Assembly: GCF_019320115.1 (NCBI RefSeq)
Contig: NC_089587.1
Span: 86,502,113 to 86,566,112 of the forward strand
Source: Miscanthus floridulus
Lineage: Eukaryota > Streptophyta > Magnoliopsida > Poales > Poaceae
Direction: 5' to 3'
DNA length: 64,000 bases
In this document: positions 34,476 through 45,591 of the stretch, piece by piece
Layout of the letters: the number at the start of each line of letters is the position of its first letter
Numbering within the stretch: the first letter of the stretch is position 1
Notes under the pieces: model-generated
Database searches by the model: none
The model's input: the letters and a program-made list of their open reading frames with translations, nothing else
What the model was told of the DNA's origin: nothing
Translations under genes and position numbers: made by a program

Positions 34476-35586
34476 TTTCATTTCTTCCCTTCTGAGCATT
34501 TTGGTTATTGTTCTTGTCCTGAGCTTGACCCTGTTGTTGATTTTCGGGAGCCTTCTGAAAATTCAGATTATACTGCTTAGGATACGGACATACCCTAGAG
34601 AAATGACCTGACTTCCCACAATTGAAACATGGGTAATTGTGGCCTTGGGGTGTTGGAGCACGAACAGTAGGAACATTTGTCTATTGTGAGTTCGGGTAAG
34701 TTATGGTAGGATGGACATTTGGTCGTTGCCCAGCTTGGAACTACGGTGAGCGATAAGGAGGACCATAGTGATTCACCGGATGATAAATTATCTTTTGTCT
34801 CTTTTGATTGCCACCAAAAGACCCAGATGGCACACTCTTTTTCTTCTTAATTTCCTTATGCTGCCGATATTTCTCCTCTGAAGCAATAGCAATGTTAACT
34901 ACCTCATGATACGTGACATTTGTGTAGGTAGTCATCATGGTCTAAAGTTTGGTATTAAGACCATGCATGAACCACTTCTTCTTGGCATCTATGTTAACAT
35001 GCTTAGGTGCGTACTGTGAAAGGTGATTGAACTTGCCCACATACTGCATGACTGTTTGATCACCTTGCTTCAAAGCAAGAAACTCATCAAGCTTCATGGC
35101 CATAACTCTATCTGGAATATAATGGGCACGGAAAGCAGTGCGGAACTTGGCCTAAGTTAACCGAGTACCGGCTAGTTGCATGGCCACAAGGTTCGCCCAC
35201 CAAGCACCTGTTGCACCTCTAAGCTGTTGGGCAGCAAAAATAGGCTTCTAGAATTCAGTGCATTGAATGAGGTCGAACTTCTGCTCTATGGTATGAAGCC
35301 AATCATCAGCCTCGAGTGGTTTGTCAGCCTTGGAAAATACTAGTGGTCGTGTATCCGTGAAGTCAACAAACGTAGCTTCTTGCCTTTGATGATTACGACC
35401 ACGGTTCCCTTGCATCATATTTTGATTGCTTTGAGCTAACTCTCGAAGCAACTGAGCATTATCTACGGTCACATTGACCAGTGCCACGATAGCATCAGCC
35501 CAATTTGGTGGAACTGGTGGTGGATCAGGAACATCACCCTCATCTTCCGAAGAACCAGGAATATCCGAAGCCCGAGTACGAGGCAT
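34476..35586 (-). pseudogene. gag of the chromovirus-type element
   Basis: The start MPRTRASDIPGSSEDEGD at 35586 is typical for this group. The gag domain follows (PLEADDWLHTIEQKFDLIQC, GATGAWWANLVAM, FRAHYIPDRVMAMKLDEFLA, MQYVGKFNHLSQYA) with TAG stops at 35250, 35156, 34941, 34743 and 34683. A classical CCHC knuckle CFNCGKSGHFSRVC lies at about 34636-34595, followed by a Gln/Asn-rich linker. It forms the particle and packages the element RNA; it is no longer translatable as one piece. Confidence 0.85.
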
Positions 35587-36119
35587 CTGTTCATGACAAA
35601 CTAAACTTTACTCACAAATATTTATTGAACTATTAAAAGAGCTTACTACAAACATATTACATTGGGTTCACTTATTTATACACAAGTCTACACTTAAGCA
35701 AGACTACCCAGCTTGACTAGAACTCACTATATTACAACTCTACTCTTCTCCTCGATCACATCAAACCTCGTGATCGGTATCCATTCTAGAAACATTTCTG
35801 CCTTCCTCATCACTTTCATTGACCACCACTACTTCTTCTAGATCCTCTTCTTCTTCCTCTTCAGGTTCATTATCATCTACAATGATAACACCTGGGTCCA
35901 TTGCATCTGTTTGAGGCTCATGATTTGGATCCATGAGATTGTTCAGCCTATGGACTTCTTCATGTAGATTGGTATAATATTCTTCTAAGTCTTCTATATA
36001 GAACTCTAACTCATGAACTTAGGCTCTAGCTATATCTTCTCTATGCCAAGCCTCATTTCTTCCTTCCACCATACGAACTAACATACACTCATAGTTCTTA
36101 TGAGCGGCAGTGAGACGCC
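35587..36119 (-). other. Leader between the upstream ORF and gag
   Basis: AT-rich and stop-filled. A stretch near 35810-35930 encodes a Glu/Lys-rich run in one frame and may be the decayed end of the upstream ORF. No separate gene is supported. Confidence 0.45.
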
Positions 36120-36329
36120 TCAATTGATCCTGTACTCACCCACCTAGATGGCATCTAAGGCCCTATCTCTAGTAGCCTATGCTAATTCTGCTGAAAGCCT
36201 ATATACCTCAGCCTGAGGATCAGGCCTAAAGCTGCTACTGCTAGCACCATCACTCCTAAGGGCAAGCTGGTGATGAGGAATTTCTTTGGGTCCAATGGAC
36301 TTATGGGGTGTTATCTTGGTACGAGCCAT
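36120..36329 (-). pseudogene. Short ORF upstream of gag with histone H3 tail-like N-terminus
   Basis: The ATG at 36329 opens a frame of 50 codons before a TAG, then continues through stops (about 36178, 36145 and 36123). It begins MARTKITPHKSIGPK, then IPHHQLALRS, then a serine-rich linker and QAEVYRLSAELA, which looks like the start of a coiled coil. The first 25 residues line up with the histone H3 tail ([21 protein letters not shown]) with one single-residue gap, and about 14 positions are identical, including the lysines equivalent to K4 and K9 and the QLA block. No histone fold follows. It lies between the primer site and gag. Function is unknown; mimicry of the H3 tail is an inference. 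Confidence 0.6.
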
Positions 36330-36700
36330 ACTATAGAAAGCAAGATTTAATAATAGTAAGACAATCAGAGAAAAGTCTAAAGAGTAGTAAGAATGTGATT
36401 TATACTACTCAACCCAAACTAAATGAGAAAGTTATTAACAAGTGGATTAATCATGATGCATGAATTGTCCTTACAAAACTTAAACATCAAAGCTCCTAAG
36501 GTACATAAACAATAGTTCTTATTATATAGAGCATAATAAGAATACTACTCCACCATATAAATCCTTATTAATCAAATAAGGAATTGCGAGAATGAATTAA
36601 GATAAGTCGAAAGCAATTTGGACCAAATTAATAGTTAAATTTATTTACCCCAAATCGTTTTGAAGTTTTTGTAAAGTAATACTACAAAAATCTTTGTAAT

Positions 36701-36716
36701 GGTCGCTCTGATACCA
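36701..36716 (-). promoter_or_regulatory. Primer binding site, initiator Met-tRNA
   Basis: TGGTATCAGAGCGACC follows the 5' LTR after three bases (GAC). It begins with the TGGTATCAGAGC sequence typical of Met-tRNA-primed plant elements. Confidence 0.9.
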
Positions 36717-36719
36717 GTC

Positions 36720-39155
36720 TATGGCAGAACCTTCATAAAGATCATATATAAAGCTAACATGATCCATATTGAGATCATGAACTTCATATCAAACTCTCTC
36801 TCAAATCTAACTCAAGTTCCATTTGTTAACTACGATGATGAACAGTGAGTTGAGTCTCCATAACCAAGGAGCAACGACGATTCGAATCGATTATAACCCA
36901 GCTGGGGATTCTCAACCACACGACTTATGTAGGCCCCTGACCTACATATATCAACCTACCCTCAGATCCTCTGAAACAAGAACGGGTCCACACCACCTGA
37001 GAGCATAGTACTCCACCAATCCAGCCTATTGCCACGTGGATACATGCTACTCTCGCCATCTCTCCACTCCCAGTGCGTGCATAGCCATTCTCATAATAGA
37101 ATAGCCGAGTTAAGGCTTACCGAAGTATGTGGCCAATACTATAAAGTCTCACCTCATGCAATTCAACAATGGACGGTTCTTAATCGACATAGGCAAAAAG
37201 AACCCACTCATAAGACATCCATGTCTTGTGGCTCTCATACACCGAGTTCGCCTAGTCTAGATTTATTGCTCCACATGATTATATCTCATGATAACATAAA
37301 TAACCAATCGTATCCAAAAATCCATTTATATCTCGTAGGTGACAGGTAATCACCCAACTTTTATCGGTCTAAGCATGGCTAAGCATAATTAGGCATTCTT
37401 GAATTGAAGTTGGTAACAAGGTTGATATGGAAAAACAAGGTTGGTAATGCACCAATTAGGTTTCCACTCAATTTTTAATCACTTAATGCAACATTTAATA
37501 ATAAAATTGATATAAATTTGTAAAACACAAGATAGGTTTAAATGCATCCGGGGCTTGCCTTGATTGTTGGAATAGTTAGGTTCTGGAGATGTTCCACAGA
37601 TATCAAACCCGACCTCAATAGGTGGGTTGACTTCCTCAATAACTTGGTTGACTACCAAGTTCTCACTTTCGTTCACTACACGTAGTAACAATGCCATGTT
37701 TAATATGATGCGAGATATAAAACATGATGCTTGACGATGGATGCAAAAGTTAATAACTTAAGTACAACTTTCCTTCACGGTATAGTTACAAACTAACAAC
37801 TAACTAAACCTTCTCTAGGGTTTACTTAGATTAACACTAATGACCTTAGTGGGGTTATATTAATTAACATTTCTTAACCACAACTTGATCATAAACTCAA
37901 ACACTTACTTAAAGTACCAAGGATCATTTTATGCTAATTACCCAAGGTCATCACTCAATCCCAAATTCAAACAAAACCTAAGTCATTAAGGTTTACTATT
38001 TGTTTTAATTAATTAATTCAAAATTATGAAATAAATCAACTTTTTCCAAATGAGCTCTAAATTTTTGTGAAGGCTCATCACATGATAACTAAGTGGAAAA
38101 ACAATTTTCATAATTTTTGGATAATTATGTAAGCCTAGAAAAATAATGGAATCCCATTTATTAATTAATTTGAGCAATTTTTGTCACATTCAAAATGTAC
38201 TAAAAAGTAACATTTAATATTTTTCCTAAATATTTCACATCTCAGAGAGGTCACACAAAAATTTTCATAATTTTTGGAGCTCTATTTATTTCTACACAAA
38301 ATAAACAAATCACAACACTATTTAACCATTTCAGCAAAATAGAAAAATTTATTTTCACTTAAGCAGCTACTGACAGGGTGACCCTACCGGTCAGCCCGCG
38401 CTGACCACGGCGGCGAGGCCCTCTGACCGGCAATTACTCGTCGGCGGTGAGGTCTCCGACGGTATGGATTGAACCAACATGACCTCCCCAGCGCTGCGCT
38501 TCGACTAACGATAACGCGGACACATCGAAGCAGGAGGTGTCGCACGTGGGCGCATGTGGAAGCCAGTGGAAGCTTGCCGGTGGCGAGAGCCTACCTGCTT
38601 GCACTGTTCAAGATATCTACTGAATTTCCACTCACTTCATTTTTCAATTTACTTTCAAATTTGTATGGTAACTCAAAAATCTCCAAAAATAAAAGTTGCT
38701 CCAAATTCAAAGTTCAACAACTTTGCTTTAATAACCATACTCAAATTTTGTCTACATTTAACAATGCAAGTTTAAAATCAAAAGGGAACACTTTAAGAAT
38801 TTATCCCCTTTCAAATTACTTCAAATTTTATATAAGAACTTTGAAAACTCTGAAAACCAACTTTGTACACATTGACAAGCTCTATGCTTTTTCTTTTAGG
38901 CTCAACCCCAAATTATGCTTAGATTTATAATTATGTTTTTCAGGGTAGTATTAAATGCTAGAAATTAGGGTTTTGGAATTTCAATTTAATACTAAGGTTT
39001 TGAACTTATTCATCTCATACAAGTCAACACATATAATCATAAAAGTAAACTTGTTTTAGTGAATGCATATCAAAGTTTTCACTAACACAAGAATGATGTG
39101 CAATGCATATAATGACATGGCATATTTTAGTGTTTAAAACACTAGAGGTGTTACA
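36720..39155 (-). repeat. 5' LTR of the chromovirus-type element
   Basis: It starts TGTAACACCTCTAGTGTTTTA at 39155 and ends GGTTCTGCCATA at 36720, 2436 bases. The ends resemble those of the nested element at 4043 and the solo LTR at 45592. It carries the conserved hairpin at 37337-37355. The bases flanking the start are CCACC (39156-39160); the matching duplication cannot be checked because the other end is missing. Confidence 0.88.
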
Positions 39156-39160
39156 CCACC

Positions 39161-39255
39161 TATATAATAGTGTGCACAAAAATATCAGTACATAAAAAAC
39201 ACTTCACATAGAGCATGGCAAAAATGTCAGTACATAAAAAACACTTCACATAGAC
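39161..39255 (-). other. 3'-terminal MULE intron (partial) with a tandem repeat
   Basis: Donor GAGCCAG|GTCTATG at 39255. Inside are two copies of CTATGTGAAGTGTTTTTTATGTACTG about 47 bases apart. TATATAG at 39166-39160 could be the acceptor, five bases from the LTR. Confidence 0.5.
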
Positions 39256-40290
39256 CTGGCTCTCTATTGGCCCATCATCATCCATCTCTTCTGGTTGGCG
39301 TCCTCCTGGATGGGCTTGTTCTTCTGGTTGGGCATTGCTTGTCTGCCTTGGTGGTAGGACACCAGCCTTTCTCAAGGCACATCCCTTTTTATTATGGCCT
39401 GCATCTCCACAATACCTGCAATGCATGGTGACACCATGTTTTGACAATCTTGGACCTTAGGGGCCTTAAAACTCATGTGGCTGCTTCTTTCTGGACTTGG
39501 GAGGCCTACCCACCTTCTTGTCATAAATAGGAGGAAGTATTTCTGTTGCTACCACCTTGTCCCATGTATTTTTGTCCCTGCATGGTCTTATATGTTGTCC
39601 ATAAGCAAGTAGGTAGGAAGTAGTGGAGTAGCATTCTGGTAGCACAGATTCAGGTGCAACTCTTTCATGCCTCAAACAAGAAATGGCATGTGCACATGGA
39701 ATTCCAGTTAGGTCCCATCTTCTACATTCACACTTTTTCTCCTTGATATCCATAATGAATTGGTAGTCTCTGTCCTAAACCTGGAAAATACCTTCTCCAG
39801 AAGGCATATCATAGCATGTGGATGCCCACTCTGTGTTCTTGTTCAGTTTCTTCCTAATCTTGGGACAGGTGTGTCCTAGCCACTCTTCTCCCACCTCCTT
39901 CTGCTTTATATAGTGCCTTGTCATTAGCTGACCCTTGATCTGCTCAAGCATGCTTAGGATGGGCATTTCCCTTGCCTCCAGAATGTATTTGTTAAAAACC
40001 TCACACATGTTGTTTAGAAGAACATCACACTTTGGAAAGGTACTAAAAAATGCTCTAGTCCAAGTTTGTGGTGGCATCTTCTCTAGCCATTCATAAGCCT
40101 TTTTATCTAGTGTCCTCATCTTATCCATGTTTCTATTCCATTGAGGAACTGAACTAGATCTAGCACAAGACCAGAGTTGGTTTTTTAGATTCTCACCTTT
40201 GAAGTGTTGTTGGAAATTTGAGTATAAGTGCCTCACACAGAATCTGTGCTCTAATTCTGGAAACACCTTTTGCACTGCTAGAATGAGGCC

Positions 40291-40374
40291 CTGCATAGCA
40301 ATAAGATGGTTAGAATTGCAGTGCAATTGATTGTGGCACTTGAAATAAATAGATGCAACTAGTGTCATCATCAC
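40291..40374 (-). other. Intron in the MULE transposase core
   Basis: The donor CAAAAG|GTGATG at 40374 and the acceptor TTGCTATGCAG|G at 40291, with TTCTAAC before it, enclose 84 bases. Removing them joins MTGKQK to GLILAVQKVF, the order expected for the family. Confidence 0.75.
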
Positions 40375-41915
40375 CTTTTGTTTGCCTGTCATATGGTCTA
40401 GGGAAAGGTGTTCGCAATACCAAGATCTGTCTTTAATGTCTCTAGAAACCATGTCAAGATGAAAGTGATTCAACCTCAACAATTCCAAGTGCGATGGGAT
40501 ACATGCAGTCATTGGGGTCTATGCCTACTGTAGTAAGAATCTATCCCCCATACTTAGTTTTTATGTGACAGCCATCTAGAAATATCAGAGGCCTACAAGC
40601 AGATAAAAATCCCCTTTTGCAAGCATCTAAAGACAAGTATAGTGTACTGAAGATGTTACCATCCAGTGTCAGAAAGAAAGAGGTACCAGGGTTTGATTTT
40701 CTATGCTCATTGCCATAATCCCACAACAACTTGTACTGCTCCACCTCATCACCCATAACTGTTTGCATGGCCAGCCTTCTAGCTCTTTGTAACTTGGACC
40801 TTGATGGAGTTAGGTTCCACTCCTTTTGAACAACCCTTGCAAAGTTAGCTAGGGTCATCTTCTTGTTAGCACTGAATGATTCTAGGTACTTCTTTGCTAG
40901 CCACCTAGAGGTGCACCTCTTGACAACCCACTTCCTCTAGCAGTTGTGGGTACCTTGGTAGGTTTTTATGACCATTCCATTTGACCTGTTGTCCACTGAT
41001 CCATATAGCAACCAAGGGCATCCATCTACACAGTGTGCCTTCAACCTCTTCTGCTCATTCCTAGAGAACCAGATGTCCACTCTTTGCTTCACACTATACT
41101 CAGTGACAGCCTTCCTTAGTACCTCAACCGATTCAAAGAGCATACCCACCTTGAATATTGGATTGCCCATGTCCTAGTCTCTAAAATTAATGAACCTCAA
41201 GCCTCCTTCACCTTCTCCATCTGAGTCTGGCAGCTGCAAATCTTCATCATCAGTTGACATATCATCAACAATACTATGAATGTGTTTGCCCTTCTGTGCC
41301 TTCTTCCCTTTCTATATCTTCTTGCCTATGGAAACTCCCTCATCTGGCACTTGGTCATCCACATAATCTTCTGACAAATCATCATCATCCTGATCAATTT
41401 CATAGTCTGAGTCTTGGAAGTCAGAGTCATCATTAGTCTCACTAGGAGGGCTCAGACCGTAATAGAACTCTGGAAGCTTTTCACCTTGTTTACTAGGAAC
41501 TGTGTCAACATTGCGAGGGCTCAGACCCTTGGGCTAGGATGAAATTGGGTTTACAACTAGGTCATCCCAATCTAGCCCACTGATAGTGTCATCATGGTCT
41601 AGATATAGAACAAAATTCTTAACCCTGTGCACTAGTGAAGCCATCACAATTGTGTCTGTATCTGTACTAATTTCTCTAAGTCCTTGTTCAAAAGTCAGTC
41701 CTAGTAGCAACCAATAGACCTTCATTACTAGATTCCTTGGGTAATGCAACTTAAAGGCTAACTCATCAAACCACCGGGGAGACCATGTAGCTACTTCACA
41801 ATGATCAAACCAATTGAACCTTTCATGAGCATAATCCTTATCAAACCTTGACAAACAAAGTACCCACCATGGTGAACCTCAACCGTGAATTCTTCATCAT
41901 CATCACCTATATTAT

Positions 41916-42545
41916 GAACGTACTAACACATCAGAAAAACCCACTACCAAACCCCAACCCGTCACCTCAAAAAAATTGAAATCACAAACCCTAACAGCAA
42001 CAAAATCATGATTTTTCGTATCTAAGCTCAAGCATAGCCAGAGAACAACAATCTACACCACTTAATCCAAGGATTTGGGCATCGATACAGTACTTACCGT
42101 ATTGGGGCGGTGAATCCCCTTTTCTACGCAACATAGCCACCATCTTCTGGATTCTGCAAGATCGGCGGAAGGCGCAAGCGGGAGGCGGATCAGATCTGAA
42201 CTCGGTGGCGAATCGGCGCCGCTCGACACGCCCGCGGTCTCTCCTACCCCTTCGAGCTGCACCTCCTTGATGACCGCGAAGACAGACGAGTGGGGAAAGA
42301 ACTGGAAGCAGAAAAGTCTAGAGGGGCTGCCTACAATTTTACCCAATGCCCTCCACCATCACGTGACGAGCAGATGCTTATTGATCCAACCTGGACGCCA
42401 CATGGACAGCCATGTCGATTAAAAAACTGGAACACAGCGGTATGGGCTAGCAATGCGCCACTAACAAAGATGATGGACCCAAAAACCCACTTTCAAAGTT
42501 GATGGACCTAAGTGAAACTTGGGTACAAGTTGATGGACCACTGAT
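41916..42545 (-). other. 5' flank of the MULE gene
   Basis: GC-rich leader-like sequence (42120-42290), then three direct repeats of a GTTGATGGACC motif near 42466, 42497 and 42527. These may be subterminal motifs of the transposon. No inverted partner is visible because the other end is lost. Confidence 0.4.
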
Positions 42546-42883
42546 GCATTTAACTAAAAAAAACAAGTCGTCTGTACAATGAAATCACTTCGGGAAACAC
42601 TTGCTGCAACTGCCCCTCCCCAAATGCCACAGCTTGATGCAACACTTGCTACCAGAACGTTCTGCCTAACATTTGTAACAATAAACCAAACAACACCCAC
42701 ATTGTTTTTGCCACATCTTATTAGTTGTCAACCAAACACTCTAAATTTACCACAGAATGCGTGGCTAGCCACAAGTATGGCTTGTACCTAACCATAGGTG
42801 TGGCTACTTGTGATTGGGAACCAAATATGCCCTATGTTTTTTTTCTCCAGCAGTTTCCTTTTTTTAGACTTCTAGCAATTTCC
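42546..42883. other. Intergenic, no gene seen
   Basis: CA- and AT-rich sequence. GGGAACCAAATA near 42818 resembles a MITE end, but no partner was found. Confidence 0.35.
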
Positions 42884-42886
42884 TAA

Positions 42887-43298
42887 GAGCATCTCCAACA
42901 ATTTCTAAAAAACATTTGCTAAACTAATGAGTTTTCCATGTGACTAAAAATGTTGGGAATATATTTGTTGGCTTCCTCCAATATTTTCTAGGATCTCATT
43001 CCTAAAAGATAGAAGGTAATTTTACATCAGGAATGCTGAACTTTTCTAAATCACCCAACCATTTTTATACTTTGTCTCTCTCTTATACATTTGTATCAAG
43101 AACTCTATACTACTTCTTATTCTTTCCCACATCATTCAACCATATATTGGCGTGATGGATACACGCGACGGGGTTAATTTTTTCAAGTTCCAAAAGATTG
43201 GGAGGTGGGGTTGAGAGTTGTTGGAGATATGTTTTTTTTTCAATCTTGCCAAAAAATCATGGATTGAGAGATTGTTTTGGGAACTTTTGGAGATGCTC
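42887..43298. mobile_element. Tourist-like MITE (PIF/Harbinger type)
   Basis: The ends GAGCATCTCCAACA... and ...TTGGAGATGCTC are inverted repeats, flanked by TAA on both sides (42884-42886 and 43299-43301), the TWA target duplication of this superfamily. It is 412 bases, AT-rich and without coding capacity. Confidence 0.85.
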
Positions 43299-43301
43299 TA
43301 A

Positions 43302-43583
43302 TACTTATTCTTTTTTTATGGCCACCAATATTTCTCTCATATCTCCCCTCAAATAAAGGGAGTTACATCTTTCCCAATAGCATGTGGCCCACCCTAACTT
43401 TCACTTTTCAACCATCTTTTCACTTATTACACACCTATGGGACCTCACCTTTCATATCGGTATTGGGGAAGATATATTAGGGTACTGCTATAGCAACTCC
43501 CTCAATATTCACAAAAATAATATTGGGCTACCCCAATATATACATATTGAGAATAGATTATTAGGAGGCTATTGGAGATGCTC
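43302..43583. mobile_element. Second Tourist-like MITE, 5' part missing
   Basis: It ends GGCTATTGGAGATGCTC followed by TAA, the same right end as the neighbouring MITE, but no left terminal repeat is found. It either lost its left end or shares it with the first element. Confidence 0.5.
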
Positions 43584-43729
43584 TAATTCCTTTGGCCACC
43601 CTAATTATGTAGCAAGAATTCATGTTTTGTTCTGTTGCTCCACACTCTTGTTAATGAGGAGCCCGACAAGTACGAGGCTCACCCTAATTTCTTGCTTATG
43701 TACGATGAGTGAAGTGTAGCCCCATAATG

Positions 43730-44450
43730 GGAGGCTGTCTTGGATGTCCTTGAAATAGTAAAGAAAGATTTCATTAAGCCAACATGCAATGGTGAGGCTT
43801 TTGGTTTAATTGGAAAATGGAAAGCTTTTATTTTGTGTTCATCGTGCATTTGATGATAGAGTTGTTGAGCATCACAGACAGTTTGTCACATGCTTTGCAA
43901 AGGAAGGATCAAGACACTGTTGAAGCAATACATTTGATCATTGATGTGAAAGATCACTTGGAGGATATGAGGGAAAATGGATAGAATCCCTTGTTCAAAA
44001 GAGTCAAATCACTACGTGATAAAAATGAGTCAAGTTGCCAAATACGGATTGAAGAAGGAAGTAAATGCTAAAGGGACATATGCACGTAGAAGGCAAAAGG
44101 TGACAAATATGCATTTCTTTCATGTTGAGATTTTTCTTGCTGCCATTGATGCCATTTTGTCTGAGATGAATTATAGTTTTAGCGAAGTCAGTTTAGAGTT
44201 ATTAGTATGCATGGCTTGTCATAACCCTAGGAATTCTTTCTCAAATTTTGATGTGGATAAACTTATGAGACTAGCTGAAATTTATGGCAAAGATTTTGAC
44301 ATTGCTAATATTGTGGTGCTGCTTAATCAACTTATTAAGAACTTCACCAACCGTGTTAGAAGAAGCCAAGAATTTCTTGGTTGTACGGAGCTTCCAAAGG
44401 TTGTAGAAATAATGGTCAGTTCACGAGAAGTCAAATATTTATATTTTTAA
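43730..44450 (+). pseudogene. hAT-like transposase fragment (zinc-finger MYM / DUF4371 type)
   Basis: Frames joined by eye read VLEIVKKDFIKPTCNGEAFG, SITDSLSHALQRKDQDTVEA and HLIIDVKDHLEDMRENG. A stop and shift follow near 43982, and then an open frame to 44450: KVTNMHFFHVEIFLAAIDAI, SFSEVSLELLVCMACHNPRN and NFDVDKLMRLAEIYGKDFDI. This order is seen in plant domesticated and transposon hAT proteins before the dimerisation domain, which is missing here. The 5' half is also absent. It is a relic. Confidence 0.7.
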
Positions 44451-44459
44451 CTTTATAAC

Positions 44460-44462
<3 letters not shown>

Positions 44463-44495
<33 letters not shown>
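44463..44495. repeat. (TA)n microsatellite
   Basis: An uninterrupted AT/TA run of about 33 bases. Confidence 0.95.
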
Positions 44496-44498
<3 letters not shown>

Positions 44499-44530
44499 GG
44501 TGCATAAATAAATCTCTGAATATATTTTTT

Positions 44531-44668
44531 GGCCTGTTCGCTTGTCTGAATTCTGGAGGAATCTGGATGGTTTGGAGGAATGCTAGAGGAATTTGTGAGA
44601 GAAAAACACTGTTCCGGATAAAAAAAATAAGCGGATCAAACCGGGTTTAAGGACACACGAACGGGGCC
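44531..44668. mobile_element. Small MITE with GGCC(T)GTTCG ends, copy 1
   Basis: GGCCTGTTCGC... and ...ACGAACGGGGCC form terminal inverted repeats. The interior GGTTTGGAGGAAT and GAGAGAAAAACACTGTTCCGG are also found, inverted, in copy 2 at 44828. Confidence 0.65.
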
Positions 44669-44671
44669 AAG

Positions 44672-44772
44672 TATTTGAAATATAAATGTTGCTAATATTT
44701 TCTATGAATCTAATCAAACTGAAGAAAAATTTGACCAAACCTTATGTGGCACTTTTTTTTAGACGGAGGGAG
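44672..44772. mobile_element. Stowaway-like MITE, one end
   Basis: AGACGGAGGGAG followed by TA at 44772 is the characteristic Stowaway terminus and TA target. The opposite CTCCCTCCGTC end is absent, apparently lost at copy 1 of the neighbouring MITE. Confidence 0.6.
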
Positions 44773-44827
44773 TATGCTCTAATCTTTTGGGTAGCAACTG
44801 TGACAAGTTAAAATCCAATAAGTGCCT

Positions 44828-44966
44828 GGCTCTGTTCGCGTGGCCTTAAATTCGGCTTGATTCGCTTCTTTTTTTCATTCGGAACAATGTTTTTCTCTCA
44901 TAAATCCATCCAAAATTCCTCCAAACCATCCAAATTCCTCCAGAACCATACAATCCAAACGGGGCC
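44828..44966. mobile_element. Small MITE with GGCC(T)GTTCG ends, copy 2 (inverted)
   Basis: GGCTCTGTTCGCG... and ...AAACGGGGCC enclose sequence that is the reverse complement of copy 1 (CCGGAACA/GGAACAATGTTTTTCTCTC, ATTCCTCCAAACC). Confidence 0.65.
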
Positions 44967-45586
44967 ACATGTATGATGCTCAAGAAAAATGACACCGGCG
45001 ATCGAATCGAATCATTATTAAAGGGACGAGTGTTGTGTTGCACACGTGCACACCGTGCATGCATGCATGGTACAGTGTACTACTTGCATTGTCTTAGATA
45101 TCCAACCAACGACTTCTTTTCATCTGTCCATACGTTTTGCTAGCTTGTTTCATTCATGGTGGCGTCTGCTAAAAAAAAAACTGTGGCTACACTGAGGAAG
45201 AATTACCATCCAGCAGGGATAGCTGAAACACCGCAAGTGTAAACAGCTTTGTTCAGAATCAGAAACCGCTCGGCATGTGGTGTTTTTGAAACGAATCAAG
45301 CAGAAGAGAGTGATCGGCATTCGGTGTGATGCGTTTGTCTGTGGCAGAACCAGATTTAATTTAAAGCGCAGTTTGTTCGGATTTGGATGCTTCTTGTTGG
45401 AGCCTGTACATGCGTGTGGGCAATTAATGCAAATTGTTCACGGCACCGGCCTAATTACTCAATCGAGACAAGGAAAGGACTGCTAGCTAGCTGTTGGCAC
45501 GTAGAATTTTGCAACCCAATATAACTTGTGTCACGGTCAGACCACTCTACTCGATCGCATGCGTGCAACCTCATAGCAAGCAGGAA
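44967..45586. other. Intergenic, no gene seen
   Basis: Mixed sequence with a short A-tract (45170-45180) and GCATGCATGC. No repeat or ORF of interest. Confidence 0.4.
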
Positions 45587-45591
45587 CCGCT
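45587..45591. repeat. Target-site duplication CCGCT, left copy
   Basis: It directly precedes TGTAACACC and is repeated at 50321-50325. Confidence 0.9.

Larger units (their letters stand above)
31910..39155 (-). mobile_element. Chromovirus-type Ty3/gypsy retrotransposon (Tekay/Del-like), 3' part missing
   Basis: On the minus strand: 5' LTR (39155-36720), perfect Met-tRNA primer site, an upstream short ORF, gag with a CCHC knuckle, protease, RT, RNase H and the beginning of integrase. It is interrupted at 31910-31917 by another retrotransposon. The remaining integrase, any chromodomain and the 3' LTR are not found on the other side of that element. Tekay/Del is inferred from the TGTAACACC start, the Met primer and the protein style. 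Confidence 0.85.
39156..41915 (-). pseudogene. Mutator-like (MULE/MuDR) transposase gene, broken and 3'-truncated
   Basis: The N-terminus EEFTVEVHHGGYFV at about 41895 is followed, after a shift, by WFDHCEVATWSPRWFDELAF and an acidic linker. The MuDR DNA-binding domain (MGNPIFKVGMLFESVEVLRK) is at 41170-40940. Next are [20 protein letters not shown] and the transposase core: [18 protein letters not shown] (first catalytic Asp) near 40590, and VFPELEHRFCVRHLYSNFQQ (CxxH-like block) after an intron. A SWIM zinc finger CECRRWDLTGIPCAHAISCL is at 39735-39670 and a CCHC knuckle CRYCGDAGHNKKGC at 39418-39378. Retained introns show a DNA transposon gene rather than a retrocopy. All five in-frame stops I read are TAG, plus frameshifts near 40440 and 41850. 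The chromovirus LTR at 39155 removes the last exon. No terminal inverted repeats were identified. Confidence 0.88.

Noticed and set aside
36701..36716. Possible tRNA-Met gene
   Set aside because: Only the 3'-end complement of the tRNA is present, directly after an LTR, so it is a primer binding site.
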